A stretch of DNA of 64,000 bases from JABJAG01 sp965222215 (GTDB lineage Bacteria > Pseudomonadota > Alphaproteobacteria > UBA6615), in the NCBI GenBank assembly GCA_965222215.1, contig OZ244931.1:3658001-3722000 (forward strand). The letters are read 5' to 3'. Position numbers and translations under genes: made by a program. The notes below the pieces were generated by a model that made no database searches, was not told where the DNA came from, and saw only the letters and a list, made by a program, of their open reading frames with translations. This document shows positions 16,467 through 25,828 of the stretch, piece by piece (within the stretch, counting starts at the first letter, position 1; each line of letters opens with the position of its first letter).

Positions 16467-17500
16467 CCATACCCATCAAAGGCCGCCGCATTGCCCTCGT
16501 CGGCGGCGCAGGATTTATCGGCCACAACCTCGCCATGCGCCTCAAGGCGCTGGGCGCCGACGTGCATGTCGTCGACAGCCTGCAGGTCAACAACCTGTAC
16601 GCCTTCGAGCGCGCCAAGGACGAGGTGGTCAACCGCGAACTGTATATCCAGATCACCCAGGAGCGCCGCGACCTGCTCAGCCAGGCCGACGTCCAGGTCC
16701 ACCTGCAGGACGCGCGCGAGTATCACGCGCTGACGAGCGTGCTGGCAGACATCAAGCCGGAAGTCGTCGTGCAGCTCGCCGCCGTGTCGCACGCCGGCCG
16801 ATCCAACAAGGACCCGTACAGCACCTTCGATCACAGCCTGCGCACGCTGGAGAACGCGCTCGACTACTCACGCGGCAACGTCGAGCACTTCATCTTCTTC
16901 TCGTCGTCGATGGTCTACGGCAACTTCCACGGCAACACCGTGACCGAAGACACGGTCTGCGAGCCGCTGGGCATCTACGGCGCGCTGAAGTTCGCCGGCG
17001 AGAAAATGGTGATCGCCTACAACCAGGTCTTCGACCTGCCCTACACGATCATCCGGCCCTCGGCGCTCTACGGGGAACGCTGCGTGAGCCGCCGGGTCGG
17101 GCAGATCTTCATCGAGAACGCCATCCAGGGCGCCGACGTTACGGTGTTCGGCGACGGCTCGGATGCGCTGGACTTCACATATATCGGCGACCTTGTGCAT
17201 GGCATAGAGAAGGTCATCGAGAACGAGAACTCCCGCAACGAGACATTCAACCTCACCTACGGCGACGCCCGTTCGATCGCCCAGATGGCGGAGATTATCG
17301 GCGACCACTTCCCGGACGTGAAAATCCGCTACGAGGACCGCGACGCGCTGATGCCGGAACGCGGCACCCTGTCGGTGGATAAGGCGCGCAAGATGATCGG
17401 CTACGACCCGCAATGGCCGCTCGAGAAGGGCTTTGTCGAATATATCGAGTGGTACAAGGCGCTGTTCGATCGCAAGGGGAACACGCTGGCCGCGTCGTGA
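16463..17500 (+). CDS. NAD-dependent sugar epimerase/dehydratase (extended SDR)
   Basis: 345 residues. Rossmann motif ALVGGAGFIGHNLA, catalytic SSSMVYG near residue 150 and YGALK Tyr/Lys near 172, then RPSALYGERC and DFTYIGDLVHGI typical of nucleotide-sugar epimerases and dehydratases. The sugar is not identifiable. Coupled to the preceding aminotransferase (ATGA) and overlapped by the next start at GTGA. Confidence 0.8.
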   Translation: MTIPIKGRRIALVGGAGFIGHNLAMRLKALGADVHVVDSLQVNNLYAFERAKDEVVNRELYIQITQERRDLLSQADVQVHLQDAREYHALTSVLADIKPEVVVQLAAVSHAGRSNKDPYSTFDHSLRTLENALDYSRGNVEHFIFFSSSMVYGNFHGNTVTEDTVCEPLGIYGALKFAGEKMVIAYNQVFDLPYTIIRPSALYGERCVSRRVGQIFIENAIQGADVTVFGDGSDALDFTYIGDLVHGIEKVIENENSRNETFNLTYGDARSIAQMAEIIGDHFPDVKIRYEDRDALMPERGTLSVDKARKMIGYDPQWPLEKGFVEYIEWYKALFDRKGNTLAAS

Positions 17501-18234
17501 ACGCGCCAGTCCGCCATATGACCGCGAACCCAGGTACGGGACGGGCCGACACATGGCTGGGCGAACGCCTCGGGGTGCCTGCCTGGCACCTCGAAGCCGA
17601 CGCTGATGTCGCCGCATGGCGCGCGAGCGCGCAGGGTGCGGCGTTCGCCGACGTCAAAATCCGGGTGTCCGACACAGAGACCGTGGCGCGATTTACCGAA
17701 GCCGGATTCCGCCTGACCGATACGAACCTGACCTTCGAGCGGCCCTCCCGCTCGGATGATACAGGGCAGGGCGATATGGGGTCGGCCCCCGGCGCACGAC
17801 AGGCCCTCGGTACCGATGCCGACGCCGTCATCGCCATCGCTCGCGACGGTTTTTCGACCGACCGGTTTCACGCGGACCCTGCCATCGAGACGGCGACCGC
17901 AGACCGCATCAAGGCCGACTGGGCCGGCAACTTCTTCGCCGGGGCACGCGGAGACTGGATGGTGGTCGGCGAACACAGGGACAAGGTCGCCGGGTTTCTC
18001 CAGTTGCTCGACCGAGACGGACATCTTGTGATCGACCTGATCGCGGTCGCCTCGAATGCCCGCCGCCAGGGTCTCGCCGCGGCCATGATCGAACACGCGG
18101 CGGCGAACCTGATGCCGGGCGCCCCGATGCGGGTCGGCACCCAGCTCGCGAATACCGCCTCGGTCCGGCTCTACGAATCTCTCGGCTTCCGGCTCACCAA
18201 CGCCGAACACGTCCTGCACTGCCATGTCGACTGA
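17497..18234 (+). CDS. GNAT-family N-acetyltransferase
   Basis: 245 residues. The C-terminal half has the acetyl-CoA-binding signature VASNARRQGLAAAMIEHA near residue 188 and the NTASVRLYESLGF motif near 224. The two-part layout, with a degenerate N-terminal half, resembles WecD/FdtC-like sugar N-acyltransferases. GTG 17497 is chosen because it forms a GTGA overlap with the epimerase stop; ATG 17518 is possible. Expected to acylate the amino group set by the aminotransferase at 15318. Overlaps the synthase start by 11 bases. Confidence 0.72.
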   Translation: MNAPVRHMTANPGTGRADTWLGERLGVPAWHLEADADVAAWRASAQGAAFADVKIRVSDTETVARFTEAGFRLTDTNLTFERPSRSDDTGQGDMGSAPGARQALGTDADAVIAIARDGFSTDRFHADPAIETATADRIKADWAGNFFAGARGDWMVVGEHRDKVAGFLQLLDRDGHLVIDLIAVASNARRQGLAAAMIEHAAANLMPGAPMRVGTQLANTASVRLYESLGFRLTNAEHVLHCHVD

Positions 18235-19249
18235 CACCCATTTCACATTCGGAACGCACGATCTCAATGATCGGGTCATGATCGTGGCCGAGATCGGCAA
18301 CAACCATGAAGGCGATGCCGCGCTCGCCCATGACATGATCGCGGCCGCCGCCGAGGCCGGCGCCGATGCGGTCAAGTTCCAGACCATCGAGCCGGCGCGC
18401 CTCGTCGCTGCCGACCAGACCGCGCGAATCGAACAGCTCGGCCGGTTTCACCTGCCGCAGGCGACCTTCGAAGACCTGGCCCGGACCGCCGCCGAGAATA
18501 ACGTGATGTTCCTGTCGACCCCGTTCCATCCCGGCGCGGTCGGCTGGCTCGGCAAGATCGCGCCGGGCTTCAAGATCGCCTCGGGCGACCTGACCTATAC
18601 CGGCCTGCTGGAGAGCGTGGCCGCGACGGGGAAACCGATCCTGCTGTCGACGGGCGCGGCCACCATGGACGAAGTGCGTACGGCGAAAGACACCATCGAG
18701 GCCGTGTGGAACGATGCGGGCGTGTCGCCGGGCCTGGCGATCCTGCACTGCACGGTCAGCTACCCGACGGAACCGGCGGACGCGAACCTGTCGGCAATCC
18801 CCGACCTCGCAACACTCGGCGCGACCGTCGGTTTCTCCGACCACACCATCGGCATCGACGCCGCAGTTCTCTCCGTCGCGCTCGGCGCGCGCGTCATCGA
18901 GAAGCATTTCACCCTGGACAAGAACCACTCCGACTTCCGCGACCACGCCCTGTCCGCCGACCCGGGTGACATGAAGGCGCTGGTGGCGGGCGTGCGAAAT
19001 GCAGAGGCCCTGATCGGGCGCGGCGGCAAGCGCGTGCTCGACTGCGAGGCCGAGGTCGGGCCCGCGGTCCGGCGCTCGGTTCATGCCCTTCGCGACATCG
19101 CCGCCGGGGCCGAACTGACTTCGGACGATATCGTCTGTGTCCGGCCGGAAGGCGGCATCGCGCCGTCGGGCGAGATCGCGCTCGCCGGGCGCACCGCGAA
19201 GGCCGCCATCACCGCCGGCACGCCCCTGACCGAAGACATGCTCGCCTGA
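18224..19249 (+). CDS. neuB: NeuB-family nonulosonic acid synthase with SAF domain (LegI/PseI type)
   Basis: 341 residues. The TIM barrel (about 15-265) begins VMIVAEIGNNHEG and has GADAVKFQT, KIASGDLTY and the metal-site region GFSDHTIGIDAA ... VIEKHFTL. An SAF (antifreeze-like) domain occupies about 280-341 (SVHALRDIAAGAELTSDDI). These enzymes condense phosphoenolpyruvate with a 6-carbon acetamido sugar to give sialic, legionaminic or pseudaminic acid. The GFSDHT form is closer to the bacterial LegI/PseI branch than to the synthase at 33723. Exact product unknown. Confidence 0.87.
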   Translation: MSTDTHFTFGTHDLNDRVMIVAEIGNNHEGDAALAHDMIAAAAEAGADAVKFQTIEPARLVAADQTARIEQLGRFHLPQATFEDLARTAAENNVMFLSTPFHPGAVGWLGKIAPGFKIASGDLTYTGLLESVAATGKPILLSTGAATMDEVRTAKDTIEAVWNDAGVSPGLAILHCTVSYPTEPADANLSAIPDLATLGATVGFSDHTIGIDAAVLSVALGARVIEKHFTLDKNHSDFRDHALSADPGDMKALVAGVRNAEALIGRGGKRVLDCEAEVGPAVRRSVHALRDIAAGAELTSDDIVCVRPEGGIAPSGEIALAGRTAKAAITAGTPLTEDMLA

Positions 19250-19251
19250 CC

Positions 19252-21135
19252 ATGTGCGGAATCGCCGGATATATCGGCCCGACGCCGCCCGATCCTTCGC
19301 ACGTCGAGGCATGCGAAGCGCTGATGGGCCGGCGCGGTCCCGACGCGAACGGGCGCTACGGGCATCGTCTGTCCGACGACCAGGTGGTTGTGCTGCTGCA
19401 CAGCCGCCTGTCGATCATCGACCTCGACCCGCGTGCGAACCAGCCGATGCAGATCGGCGACCATGTGATCGCCAGCAACGGCGAGACCTACAACTACCTG
19501 GAGCTCGCCGGTCAGCTACGCAGCGAGGGCGTGACGCTAACCACGTTGAGCGACACCGAAGTAATGCTCGCCGCCATCGCGACCTGGGGCATGGACAAGG
19601 CGCTCGACCGGGCGGAAGGCATGTGGGCCTTCGCCGCCGTGGACGAGGACGCGAAGACGCTGACCCTCGTGCGCGACCGGTTCGGCGAGAAGCCGCTCTA
19701 CCTGCTGGAGACCGGGAACGGCCTCTATTTCGCGTCCGAGGTGAAGTTCCTGTTCGCGCTGTCGGGCCTGCGACCGCGCGCCGACACCGACCACCTCAAG
19801 CGGTTCCTCGTGAACGGCTACAAGGCGCTGCACAAGGTGGAGGATACGTTCCACGAAAGTGTGCGCGCGCTGCCCGCCGGATCGGCCCTGACGATCACGC
19901 CGCTCGGCCGGACCGAGATCAGATACTGGACACCCGAAATCTCCCCCGACGACAGCCTGTCCTTCGACGACAGCGTCGCGGCAACGCGCGAAGCACTGAT
20001 CGACGCGGTCGGCCTGCGCCTGCGCGCCGACGTCCCGCTCGCCTTCTGCCTGTCGGGCGGCGTCGACTCCAACGCGATCATTTCCATCGCGCGCCGCGTC
20101 TTCGACCATGACGTCCACGGATTCACGATCGTCAACACCGACGAACGCTACGCCGAGGAAGACCTCGTCAGGCAGTCGGTCGCCGAACTCGGCCTGCGCC
20201 ACACCAGCGTGCGGCTGACCACGGACAACTTCCTCGACAACCTGGACACGCTGGTCCGCCAGCACGACGCGCCGGTCTTCACCCTGTCCTACTACGTGCA
20301 CTGGCTGCTGATGCAGGCGATCGCGGAAGCCGGCTACAAGGTGTCGGTCAGCGGAACCGGCGCGGACGAACTTTTCACCGGCTACTACGATCATCAGAAC
20401 GCCTACCTGTACGAGATGCGCAACGATCCCGAGCGCGCCGCCTCCGCGCGCGCCGAATGGCAGGCGCATGTCGCGCCGGTCGTGCGCAACCCGTACCTGC
20501 AGGACCCCGACCTGTTCGTGAACGATGCGGATTTCCGCGGCCACATCTATCTGGGGGCCGACGAGTTCTCCGCCGGGCTGACGCAGCCCTGGTCGGAGCC
20601 GTTCGAGGAAACCCGTTATTGCGACGGCCTGCTGCGCAACCGCATGGCCAACGAGATGTTCCACGAGGCGGTGCCGGTGATCCTCCATGAGGACGATCTG
20701 AACGCGATGTACTTCTCCATCGAGAACCGCTCGCCTTTCCTCGACCGGCGGCTGTTCGAGACGGCGGCATCGATCCCGACCCGGCACCTGGTGCGCGACG
20801 GCAAGGCAAAGGCCGTGCTGCGCGAGGCCGTGCGCGGCATCGCGCCCGACGCCATCGTCGACGAACGCCGCAAGGTCGGCTTCAACGCGCCCATCGGCGA
20901 CCTGCTGGACACGCAGGACCCGAAGGTCCGCGCGCGCCTGCTCGACGACGGCCCGGTCTTCGACATCGTGCGCCGCGACACCGTCGAGCGGCTGCTCGAC
21001 GCCGACACCTTGCCGAACAGCGAGAGCAAGTTCCTGTTCAACATTCTCGGCGTGCGCCTGTTCCTCGAACAGGTCGAGGGCGGGATCGTCAATGGTGGCG
21101 ATATTTCCGCGACCGCCGAAGGCGCGGCGGCATGA
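19252..21135 (+). CDS. asnB: Asparagine synthase (glutamine-hydrolysing) family protein, copy 1
   Basis: 627 residues. Ntn-type glutaminase with catalytic Cys2 (MCGIAGYIG) and RRGPDANG; synthetase PP-loop CLSGGVDSNAI near residue 268. In glycan loci such enzymes may amidate uronic or other carboxyl sugars rather than make asparagine. It directly precedes the HisH/HisF/WbpG-type trio, ATGA-coupled, which suggests a part in the same nitrogen-transfer step. One of four homologues in this window. Confidence 0.85.
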   Translation: MCGIAGYIGPTPPDPSHVEACEALMGRRGPDANGRYGHRLSDDQVVVLLHSRLSIIDLDPRANQPMQIGDHVIASNGETYNYLELAGQLRSEGVTLTTLSDTEVMLAAIATWGMDKALDRAEGMWAFAAVDEDAKTLTLVRDRFGEKPLYLLETGNGLYFASEVKFLFALSGLRPRADTDHLKRFLVNGYKALHKVEDTFHESVRALPAGSALTITPLGRTEIRYWTPEISPDDSLSFDDSVAATREALIDAVGLRLRADVPLAFCLSGGVDSNAIISIARRVFDHDVHGFTIVNTDERYAEEDLVRQSVAELGLRHTSVRLTTDNFLDNLDTLVRQHDAPVFTLSYYVHWLLMQAIAEAGYKVSVSGTGADELFTGYYDHQNAYLYEMRNDPERAASARAEWQAHVAPVVRNPYLQDPDLFVNDADFRGHIYLGADEFSAGLTQPWSEPFEETRYCDGLLRNRMANEMFHEAVPVILHEDDLNAMYFSIENRSPFLDRRLFETAASIPTRHLVRDGKAKAVLREAVRGIAPDAIVDERRKVGFNAPIGDLLDTQDPKVRARLLDDGPVFDIVRRDTVERLLDADTLPNSESKFLFNILGVRLFLEQVEGGIVNGGDISATAEGAAA

Positions 21136-21755
21136 ACGTCGCGGTCGTGGATTACGGCCTGAGCAACCTGACCTGCGTGCGCGCGGCCATCGAGCGGCTG
21201 GGGCATGAGAGCCGGGTGGCCGCCACGCCCGAGGGGCTGAACGGCGCGGACCGGATCGTCCTACCGGGCGTCGGGGCGTTCGGCGACGCGATGGCCAACC
21301 TGCGTGAACGCGGCATGGCCGATGCGCTGGACAGCGCCGTGCGCCGGAACGGCGCGCCGTTTCTCGGCATCTGCCTGGGCGCGCAGCTCGTCTGCAAGGA
21401 CAGCGACGAACACGGCACCCACGAAGGCCTCGGCTGGGCCGATGCCCATGTCCGCCGGATCGCGCCCGGCGACGGGAAGCTGCGCGTGCCTCACACCGGC
21501 TGGGACGACGTGGCCCCGGCGGGCGACAGCGTGCTGTTCGCCGACATCCCCGACGAGGCGCTGTTCTACTACACCCACAGCCACGCCATTCACGCCGAAG
21601 ACGCGGCGATCGTGCGCGGCACCTGCGACTATGGCGACACGTTCGCAGCCGTGCTGCAAGTCGACGACCATATCCACGCGACCCAGTTTCATCCCGAGAA
21701 GAGCCAGAAGCACGGCCTCGCGATGCTGAATAATTTCCTGGAGCACGCCGGCTGA
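21132..21755 (+). CDS. hisH: HisH-type glutamine amidotransferase subunit for sugar amidation
   Basis: 207 residues, class I glutaminase. Nucleophile Cys in FLGICLGAQ near residue 81 and the His-Glu pair in TQFHPEKSQ near 186 are intact. With a HisF-like partner it channels ammonia. No histidine pathway gene is nearby; instead a HisF-like gene and an N-acetyl sugar amidotransferase follow, as in Pseudomonas O5 (wbpG, hisH2, hisF2), where the set converts an acetamido to an acetamidino group. Its stop overlaps the next ATG. Confidence 0.85.
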   Translation: MNVAVVDYGLSNLTCVRAAIERLGHESRVAATPEGLNGADRIVLPGVGAFGDAMANLRERGMADALDSAVRRNGAPFLGICLGAQLVCKDSDEHGTHEGLGWADAHVRRIAPGDGKLRVPHTGWDDVAPAGDSVLFADIPDEALFYYTHSHAIHAEDAAIVRGTCDYGDTFAAVLQVDDHIHATQFHPEKSQKHGLAMLNNFLEHAG

Positions 21756-22510
21756 TGCTGCGCCGCCGGGTCATCACGGTCCTGACCTTTGTCGACGGAG
21801 TGCTGTTCCGCACCAAGCTGTTCGAGCCGGACTACCGCTACACGCTGAACTTCGTCGATGCGTGGTCAGTGGACGAGATCGTCGTCCTGGACGTGACCCG
21901 CGACCCCGCCGCCGACCGGTCGGCCTTCGACGGGGTGGTCCAGAACTTCGCGCGCAACTGCTTCGTGCCCGTCGCGGCCGGCGGCGGCGTACGCTCGCTG
22001 GACGACGTGCGCCGCTATCTCGACCTCGGCGCGGACAAGGCGGTGGTCAACACCGGCGCGCTGGACCGGCCGGAGCTGATCACCGAGATCGCGCGCGCCT
22101 ACGGCAGCCAGTGCTGCGTGGTCTCGATCGACGCCAAACGCACGGGCGACGACAACGACTATCGCGTGTTCAGCAGCTTTGGCGGCAGCGAGACCGCGCA
22201 CGACCCGGTCGACTGGGCGCGCGAAGCCGTCGAGCGGGGCGCGGGCGAGATCATGATCACGGCCATCGAGCATGACGGCGCATTGTCGGGCTACGACCTC
22301 GACCTCTGCCGCCGGGTCGCCGACGCGGTGCCGGTGCCGGTGCTGATCTGCGGCGGGGCGGGCAACTGGAAACACTTCCTGTCAGGCTTCGTCGACGGCG
22401 GCGCCGACGCCGTGTGCACGACCAACATCTACCACTTCACCGAAACCAGCATTCAGAGCGCCAAGTCCTTCCTCGCGAAGAACGGCGTTCCTGTACGGGT
22501 CTCCCAATGA
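21755..22510 (+). CDS. hisF: HisF-like ammonia-transfer subunit (WbuZ-type)
   Basis: 251 residues, (beta/alpha)8 barrel. GGGVRSLDDVRRYL, VVSIDAKR, RGAGEIMITAIEHDGALSGYD and GGAGN segments align with HisF. The N-terminal catalytic Asp of true cyclases (CLDV) is replaced: here the segment reads VLTFVDG, with Thr in that place, while the second catalytic Asp (SIDAKR) is kept. That fits the glycosyl-amidation WbuZ group rather than histidine synthesis. Symbol given for family only. One-base overlap with the hisH-like gene (TGATG). Confidence 0.82.
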   Translation: MLRRRVITVLTFVDGVLFRTKLFEPDYRYTLNFVDAWSVDEIVVLDVTRDPAADRSAFDGVVQNFARNCFVPVAAGGGVRSLDDVRRYLDLGADKAVVNTGALDRPELITEIARAYGSQCCVVSIDAKRTGDDNDYRVFSSFGGSETAHDPVDWAREAVERGAGEIMITAIEHDGALSGYDLDLCRRVADAVPVPVLICGGAGNWKHFLSGFVDGGADAVCTTNIYHFTETSIQSAKSFLAKNGVPVRVSQ

Positions 22511-23646
22511 CAAGTCTTTCCGCAATCGGCGGGTCGGACGTCCATGTCTGCCACCGCTGCCTCATGCCCTCGACCCGCCCGCGGATCGTGTTCGACGAAA
22601 ACGGCGTCTGCAACGGCTGCCTGAACGCGGACGCGAAGGACAGCATCGACTGGGACGCGCGCAAGGCCGAGTTCGAACAGCTCGTCGAGGAGAACCGGCC
22701 CGCCAGGGGGCACTACGACTGCATCGTGCCGTGGAGCGGTGGGAAGGACTCCAGCGCCATCGCGTGGCGGCTGAAACACGATTACGGCCTCAACCCGCTG
22801 CTGGTGACCTTCTCGCCGATGATCCCGACCGAGGTCGGCGAACACAACCGCGAGGCGCTGCTGCGCGCCGGTTTCGATCATTTGTTCATTCGGCCGAACC
22901 AGCTTGTGGCCCGCCACCTGGCGCAGCGCTTCTTCCGCGAGCGCGGCAACCCCAAGGTCGCCTGGGACGCCGGCGTGACCGCGACCCCGATGCAGGTGGC
23001 CGTGCGCTACGAGATCCCGCTGATCTTCTACGCCGAGCATGGTGAGAGCGAATACGGCGGCCGGGTGCTGAGCGAAGAGCATCGCAAGATGCGCGACATG
23101 GCCGAGTTCCTGGAGCACCAGGTGGGCGACGACCCGATGAACTGGGTCGACGACGTCGCCGAGGAGCACGACCTCGCGCCGATGCTCTACCCGGACATGG
23201 AGGGCGTCGACCGGGTCGGCGTGAAGGCGCTCTACTTCGGCTACTTCCACCGCTGGGACGTCTACAAGAATTACGAGCTGATCGACGACGTCATCGATTT
23301 CAGGACCGCGCCGGGCGGGCGCACCGACGGCACGTTCACCGACTACGACAGCCTCGATGACAAGATCGACAACCTCTACTACTACATGCAGTTCATCAAA
23401 TTCGGCTTCGGCCGCACGGTCCGCGATGCCTCGCGGATGATCCAGCTCGGACACATCACCCGCGAGCAGGGCCTCGAATACGTCCGCCGGTATGACGACG
23501 AGTTCCCGAACACCGAGCTCGACGCCGTGCTCGAGTATCTCCAGCTCGACCGCGCCGGGCTCGACGAACTGATCGACATGCACCGCAATTCAGAGATCTG
23601 GGAAAAGACCGGCAACGGCTGGCAGACCCGGTTCGACATCCGCTAA
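22507..23646 (+). CDS. N-acetyl sugar amidotransferase (WbpG/WbuX/PseA family)
   Basis: 379 residues. An N-terminal zinc-type motif (CHRCLMPSTRPRI ... CNGC) is followed by the ATP-binding PP-loop VPWSGGKDSSAIAWR near residue 79 and YAEHGESEYGG near 180. Family members activate an N-acetyl group on a sugar and add ammonia, giving an acetamidino group as on ManNAc3NAmA or acetamidino-pseudaminic acid. ATG 22507 overlaps the HisF-like stop; the open frame to 22414 is not needed. The trio predicts an acetamidino sugar in the product. Confidence 0.85.
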   Translation: MTSLSAIGGSDVHVCHRCLMPSTRPRIVFDENGVCNGCLNADAKDSIDWDARKAEFEQLVEENRPARGHYDCIVPWSGGKDSSAIAWRLKHDYGLNPLLVTFSPMIPTEVGEHNREALLRAGFDHLFIRPNQLVARHLAQRFFRERGNPKVAWDAGVTATPMQVAVRYEIPLIFYAEHGESEYGGRVLSEEHRKMRDMAEFLEHQVGDDPMNWVDDVAEEHDLAPMLYPDMEGVDRVGVKALYFGYFHRWDVYKNYELIDDVIDFRTAPGGRTDGTFTDYDSLDDKIDNLYYYMQFIKFGFGRTVRDASRMIQLGHITREQGLEYVRRYDDEFPNTELDAVLEYLQLDRAGLDELIDMHRNSEIWEKTGNGWQTRFDIR

Positions 23647-23659
23647 GGGCTTTCCCGCG

Positions 23660-24538
23660 ATGAGCACCGCCAAGGAACATGACTGCGACGTCTGCGGCAG
23701 CAGCGATGCCGCCGAGATCGAATGCCTGCGCGCCTATTCGGGCGGGCGCCCGATCCACGTCTGCCGCGACTGCGGTTTCGTCTATGTCCGCGAACGGCGT
23801 TCGTTCCAGGAGATCGCCGACGCCTGGTCCTACGAGCTGTACGGCGAGGACCGCAGCTACACGGCCCAGCTTCCGGCCATCAAGGCGCGGCAGATGTTTG
23901 TCGCGCACTCGATCGACACGGAACTGGGCCTCAAGGGCAAGAAGGTCTGCGACATCGGTGCGGGTGAGGGGCTGTTCCTCGTAATGCTGGCCGGCGAGGA
24001 GTATGGCGCCGACGTGTTCGGCATCGAGCCGTCGCCGATACTCTGCGAGGACATGACGAAGCTGGGCGTGCCCAACACCGTCGGCACCATCGAGACCTAT
24101 CTGGAGAGCCCCGAGCGCGCCGAGGGCGCGTTCGACATCGTCACCATCATCTGGACGCTGGAGAACTGCGAGGACTGCCGGGTGATGCTTGAGGGCGCGC
24201 ACCGGCTGCTCAAGCCGGGCGGCCATGTGGTCGTCGCGACCGGCAGCCGCATCCTCGTGCCGTTCAAGAAGCCGCTCCAGTATTATGTCGGCGACGCCGA
24301 CCTCGATACCCACAACTTCCGCTTCAGCGCCACCGCGCTGGAACGCCTGCTCGCCACGACCGGGTTCGAAAAGCAGCACGTCAATCGCTACATCGACAAC
24401 GACGTGCTCTGCATGATCGCCCGCAAGACCGAGCCGGTCGCGAAGGACGCCGGCGACCTGCCGGTCGACGACTGGCGCGCCGTGATCGATTTCTTCGAGC
24501 GCTGGCACGCGGAAACGAAAGCGCACTACGCCGAATGA
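23660..24538 (+). CDS. Class I SAM-dependent methyltransferase with N-terminal zinc-binding motif
   Basis: 292 residues. A four-Cys module at residues 8-36 (CDVCGS ... CRDCGFVYV) precedes a methyltransferase domain with motif I KVCDIGAGEGLFLV near residue 96 and VTIIWTLENC near 160. This layout is common in sugar C- or O-methyltransferases. First gene of the second sugar module, 13 bases after the amidotransferase. Overlaps the next gene by four bases. Confidence 0.75.
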   Translation: MSTAKEHDCDVCGSSDAAEIECLRAYSGGRPIHVCRDCGFVYVRERRSFQEIADAWSYELYGEDRSYTAQLPAIKARQMFVAHSIDTELGLKGKKVCDIGAGEGLFLVMLAGEEYGADVFGIEPSPILCEDMTKLGVPNTVGTIETYLESPERAEGAFDIVTIIWTLENCEDCRVMLEGAHRLLKPGGHVVVATGSRILVPFKKPLQYYVGDADLDTHNFRFSATALERLLATTGFEKQHVNRYIDNDVLCMIARKTEPVAKDAGDLPVDDWRAVIDFFERWHAETKAHYAE

Positions 24539-25824
24539 GCCGGGCCCCCGCATTGCTCGGCGGCACGCCGCTGATCGCCGAACCGTTCGCGCCCTATCAC
24601 TCAATGGGCGCGGAGGAGGAGGAGGCCGTCCTGCGCGTCATGCGCTCGGACTGCCTGTCGGGCTTCTACGGCAGCTGGGAGGAAGGCTTCCTCGGCGGGC
24701 CGGAAGTGCAGGCGTTCGAGGCCGAATGGGCCGCGCGGTTCGAGGCGGCGCACGCCGTCACGGTGAACTCCGCGACGTCGGGCCTGATGGCCGCGATCGG
24801 TGCGGCGGGCGTCGGCCCCGGCGACGAGGTGATCGTGCCGGCCACCACCATGTCCGCCACCGCCATGGCGCCCATCGTCTACGGCGGCATCCCGGTGTTC
24901 GCCGACATCGACGAAGATACGTTCTGCATCGACGTGGAATCTGTAAAAGCCAACCTGACGGACCGCACCCGCGCGGTCATTGCCGTGAACCTGTTCGGGC
25001 AGGCCGCGCCGCTGGCCGAACTTCGCGCGCTGTGCGATGCGCGCGGGATCGTCCTGATCGAGGACAACGCCCAGGGCCCGCTCGCGACCGAGAACGGGAA
25101 ATACTGCGGCACCATTGGGCATATCGGCGTGTTCAGCCTGAACTATCACAAGCATGTCCACACCGGCGAAGGCGGGGTCTGCACCACCGACGACGCCGGC
25201 CTCGCGCAGCGCATGCAGATGATCCGCAACCACGCCGAGGCCGTGGTTGGCGCGGCGGGCGTCGAGGACCTGACCAACATGGTCGGGTTCAACTTCCGGA
25301 TGACCGAACTCAGCGCCGCCATCGGGCGGGTCCAGCTCGCCGGGATCGACCAGCATGTGGCGCGCCGCGAGGACTTCTCGCAGGCCCTCAGCACCGCGGT
25401 CGACGGCCTTGACGGCATTCGCGTGCCGCACGTCCGCCCGGACTGCCGCCACGTCTATTACGTCTGGGCGTCGCGCTTCGACGCCGAAGCCGCCGGCATG
25501 CCGCGCGCGACCTTCGTCGCCGCCCTGCAGGCCGAGGGTGTGCCCTGCTTCCCGGCCTATGTCGCGCCGCTTTATACGTTGCCGGCCTTCCGCAAGCGGA
25601 TCGCCATGGGCCGCGACGGCTTCCCGTTCAGCCTGAGCGAGCGAACCTACGACACCGGCCTGTGCCCGGTCGCCGAGCGGCTGCACGCGGACGAGATCGT
25701 CGGGATCGAGCCCTGCGCCTACGACATCGGGCCGGACGACGCGCAACGGATGGCCGACGCTATCGCCGCCGTGCTCGACGCGCGCGACGCGCTCGCCGGG
25801 TGGAACGGCGCGGACGCGGCCTGA
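24535..25824 (+). CDS. DegT/DnrJ/EryC1/StrS sugar aminotransferase, second module
   Basis: 429 residues. PLP-site pieces VNSATSGLMAAIGAAGVGPGDE near residue 80, LIEDNAQGP near 175 and the Schiff-base Lys in FSLNYHKHVHTGEGG near 204. Longer than the copy at 15318, with an N-terminal ALLGGTPLIAEPF start like AHBA-synthase-type members. Followed by SpsF-like and Gfo/Idh genes, mirroring the 13570-16466 order in reverse. Keto-sugar substrate unknown. Confidence 0.83.
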   Translation: MSRAPALLGGTPLIAEPFAPYHSMGAEEEEAVLRVMRSDCLSGFYGSWEEGFLGGPEVQAFEAEWAARFEAAHAVTVNSATSGLMAAIGAAGVGPGDEVIVPATTMSATAMAPIVYGGIPVFADIDEDTFCIDVESVKANLTDRTRAVIAVNLFGQAAPLAELRALCDARGIVLIEDNAQGPLATENGKYCGTIGHIGVFSLNYHKHVHTGEGGVCTTDDAGLAQRMQMIRNHAEAVVGAAGVEDLTNMVGFNFRMTELSAAIGRVQLAGIDQHVARREDFSQALSTAVDGLDGIRVPHVRPDCRHVYYVWASRFDAEAAGMPRATFVAALQAEGVPCFPAYVAPLYTLPAFRKRIAMGRDGFPFSLSERTYDTGLCPVAERLHADEIVGIEPCAYDIGPDDAQRMADAIAAVLDARDALAGWNGADAA

Positions 25825-25828
25825 AGCC

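Noticed and set aside
19537..21816. Long antisense open frame of about 759 codons opposite the asparagine synthase and hisH-like genes
   Set aside because: It is a shadow typical of G+C-rich DNA. The translation has no domain and is low in hydrophobic structure, while the plus-strand proteins have intact motifs.
21132..22510. Histidine biosynthesis genes hisH and hisF
   Set aside because: No other his genes nearby, the HisF cyclase Asp is replaced, and an N-acetyl sugar amidotransferase is coupled to them.
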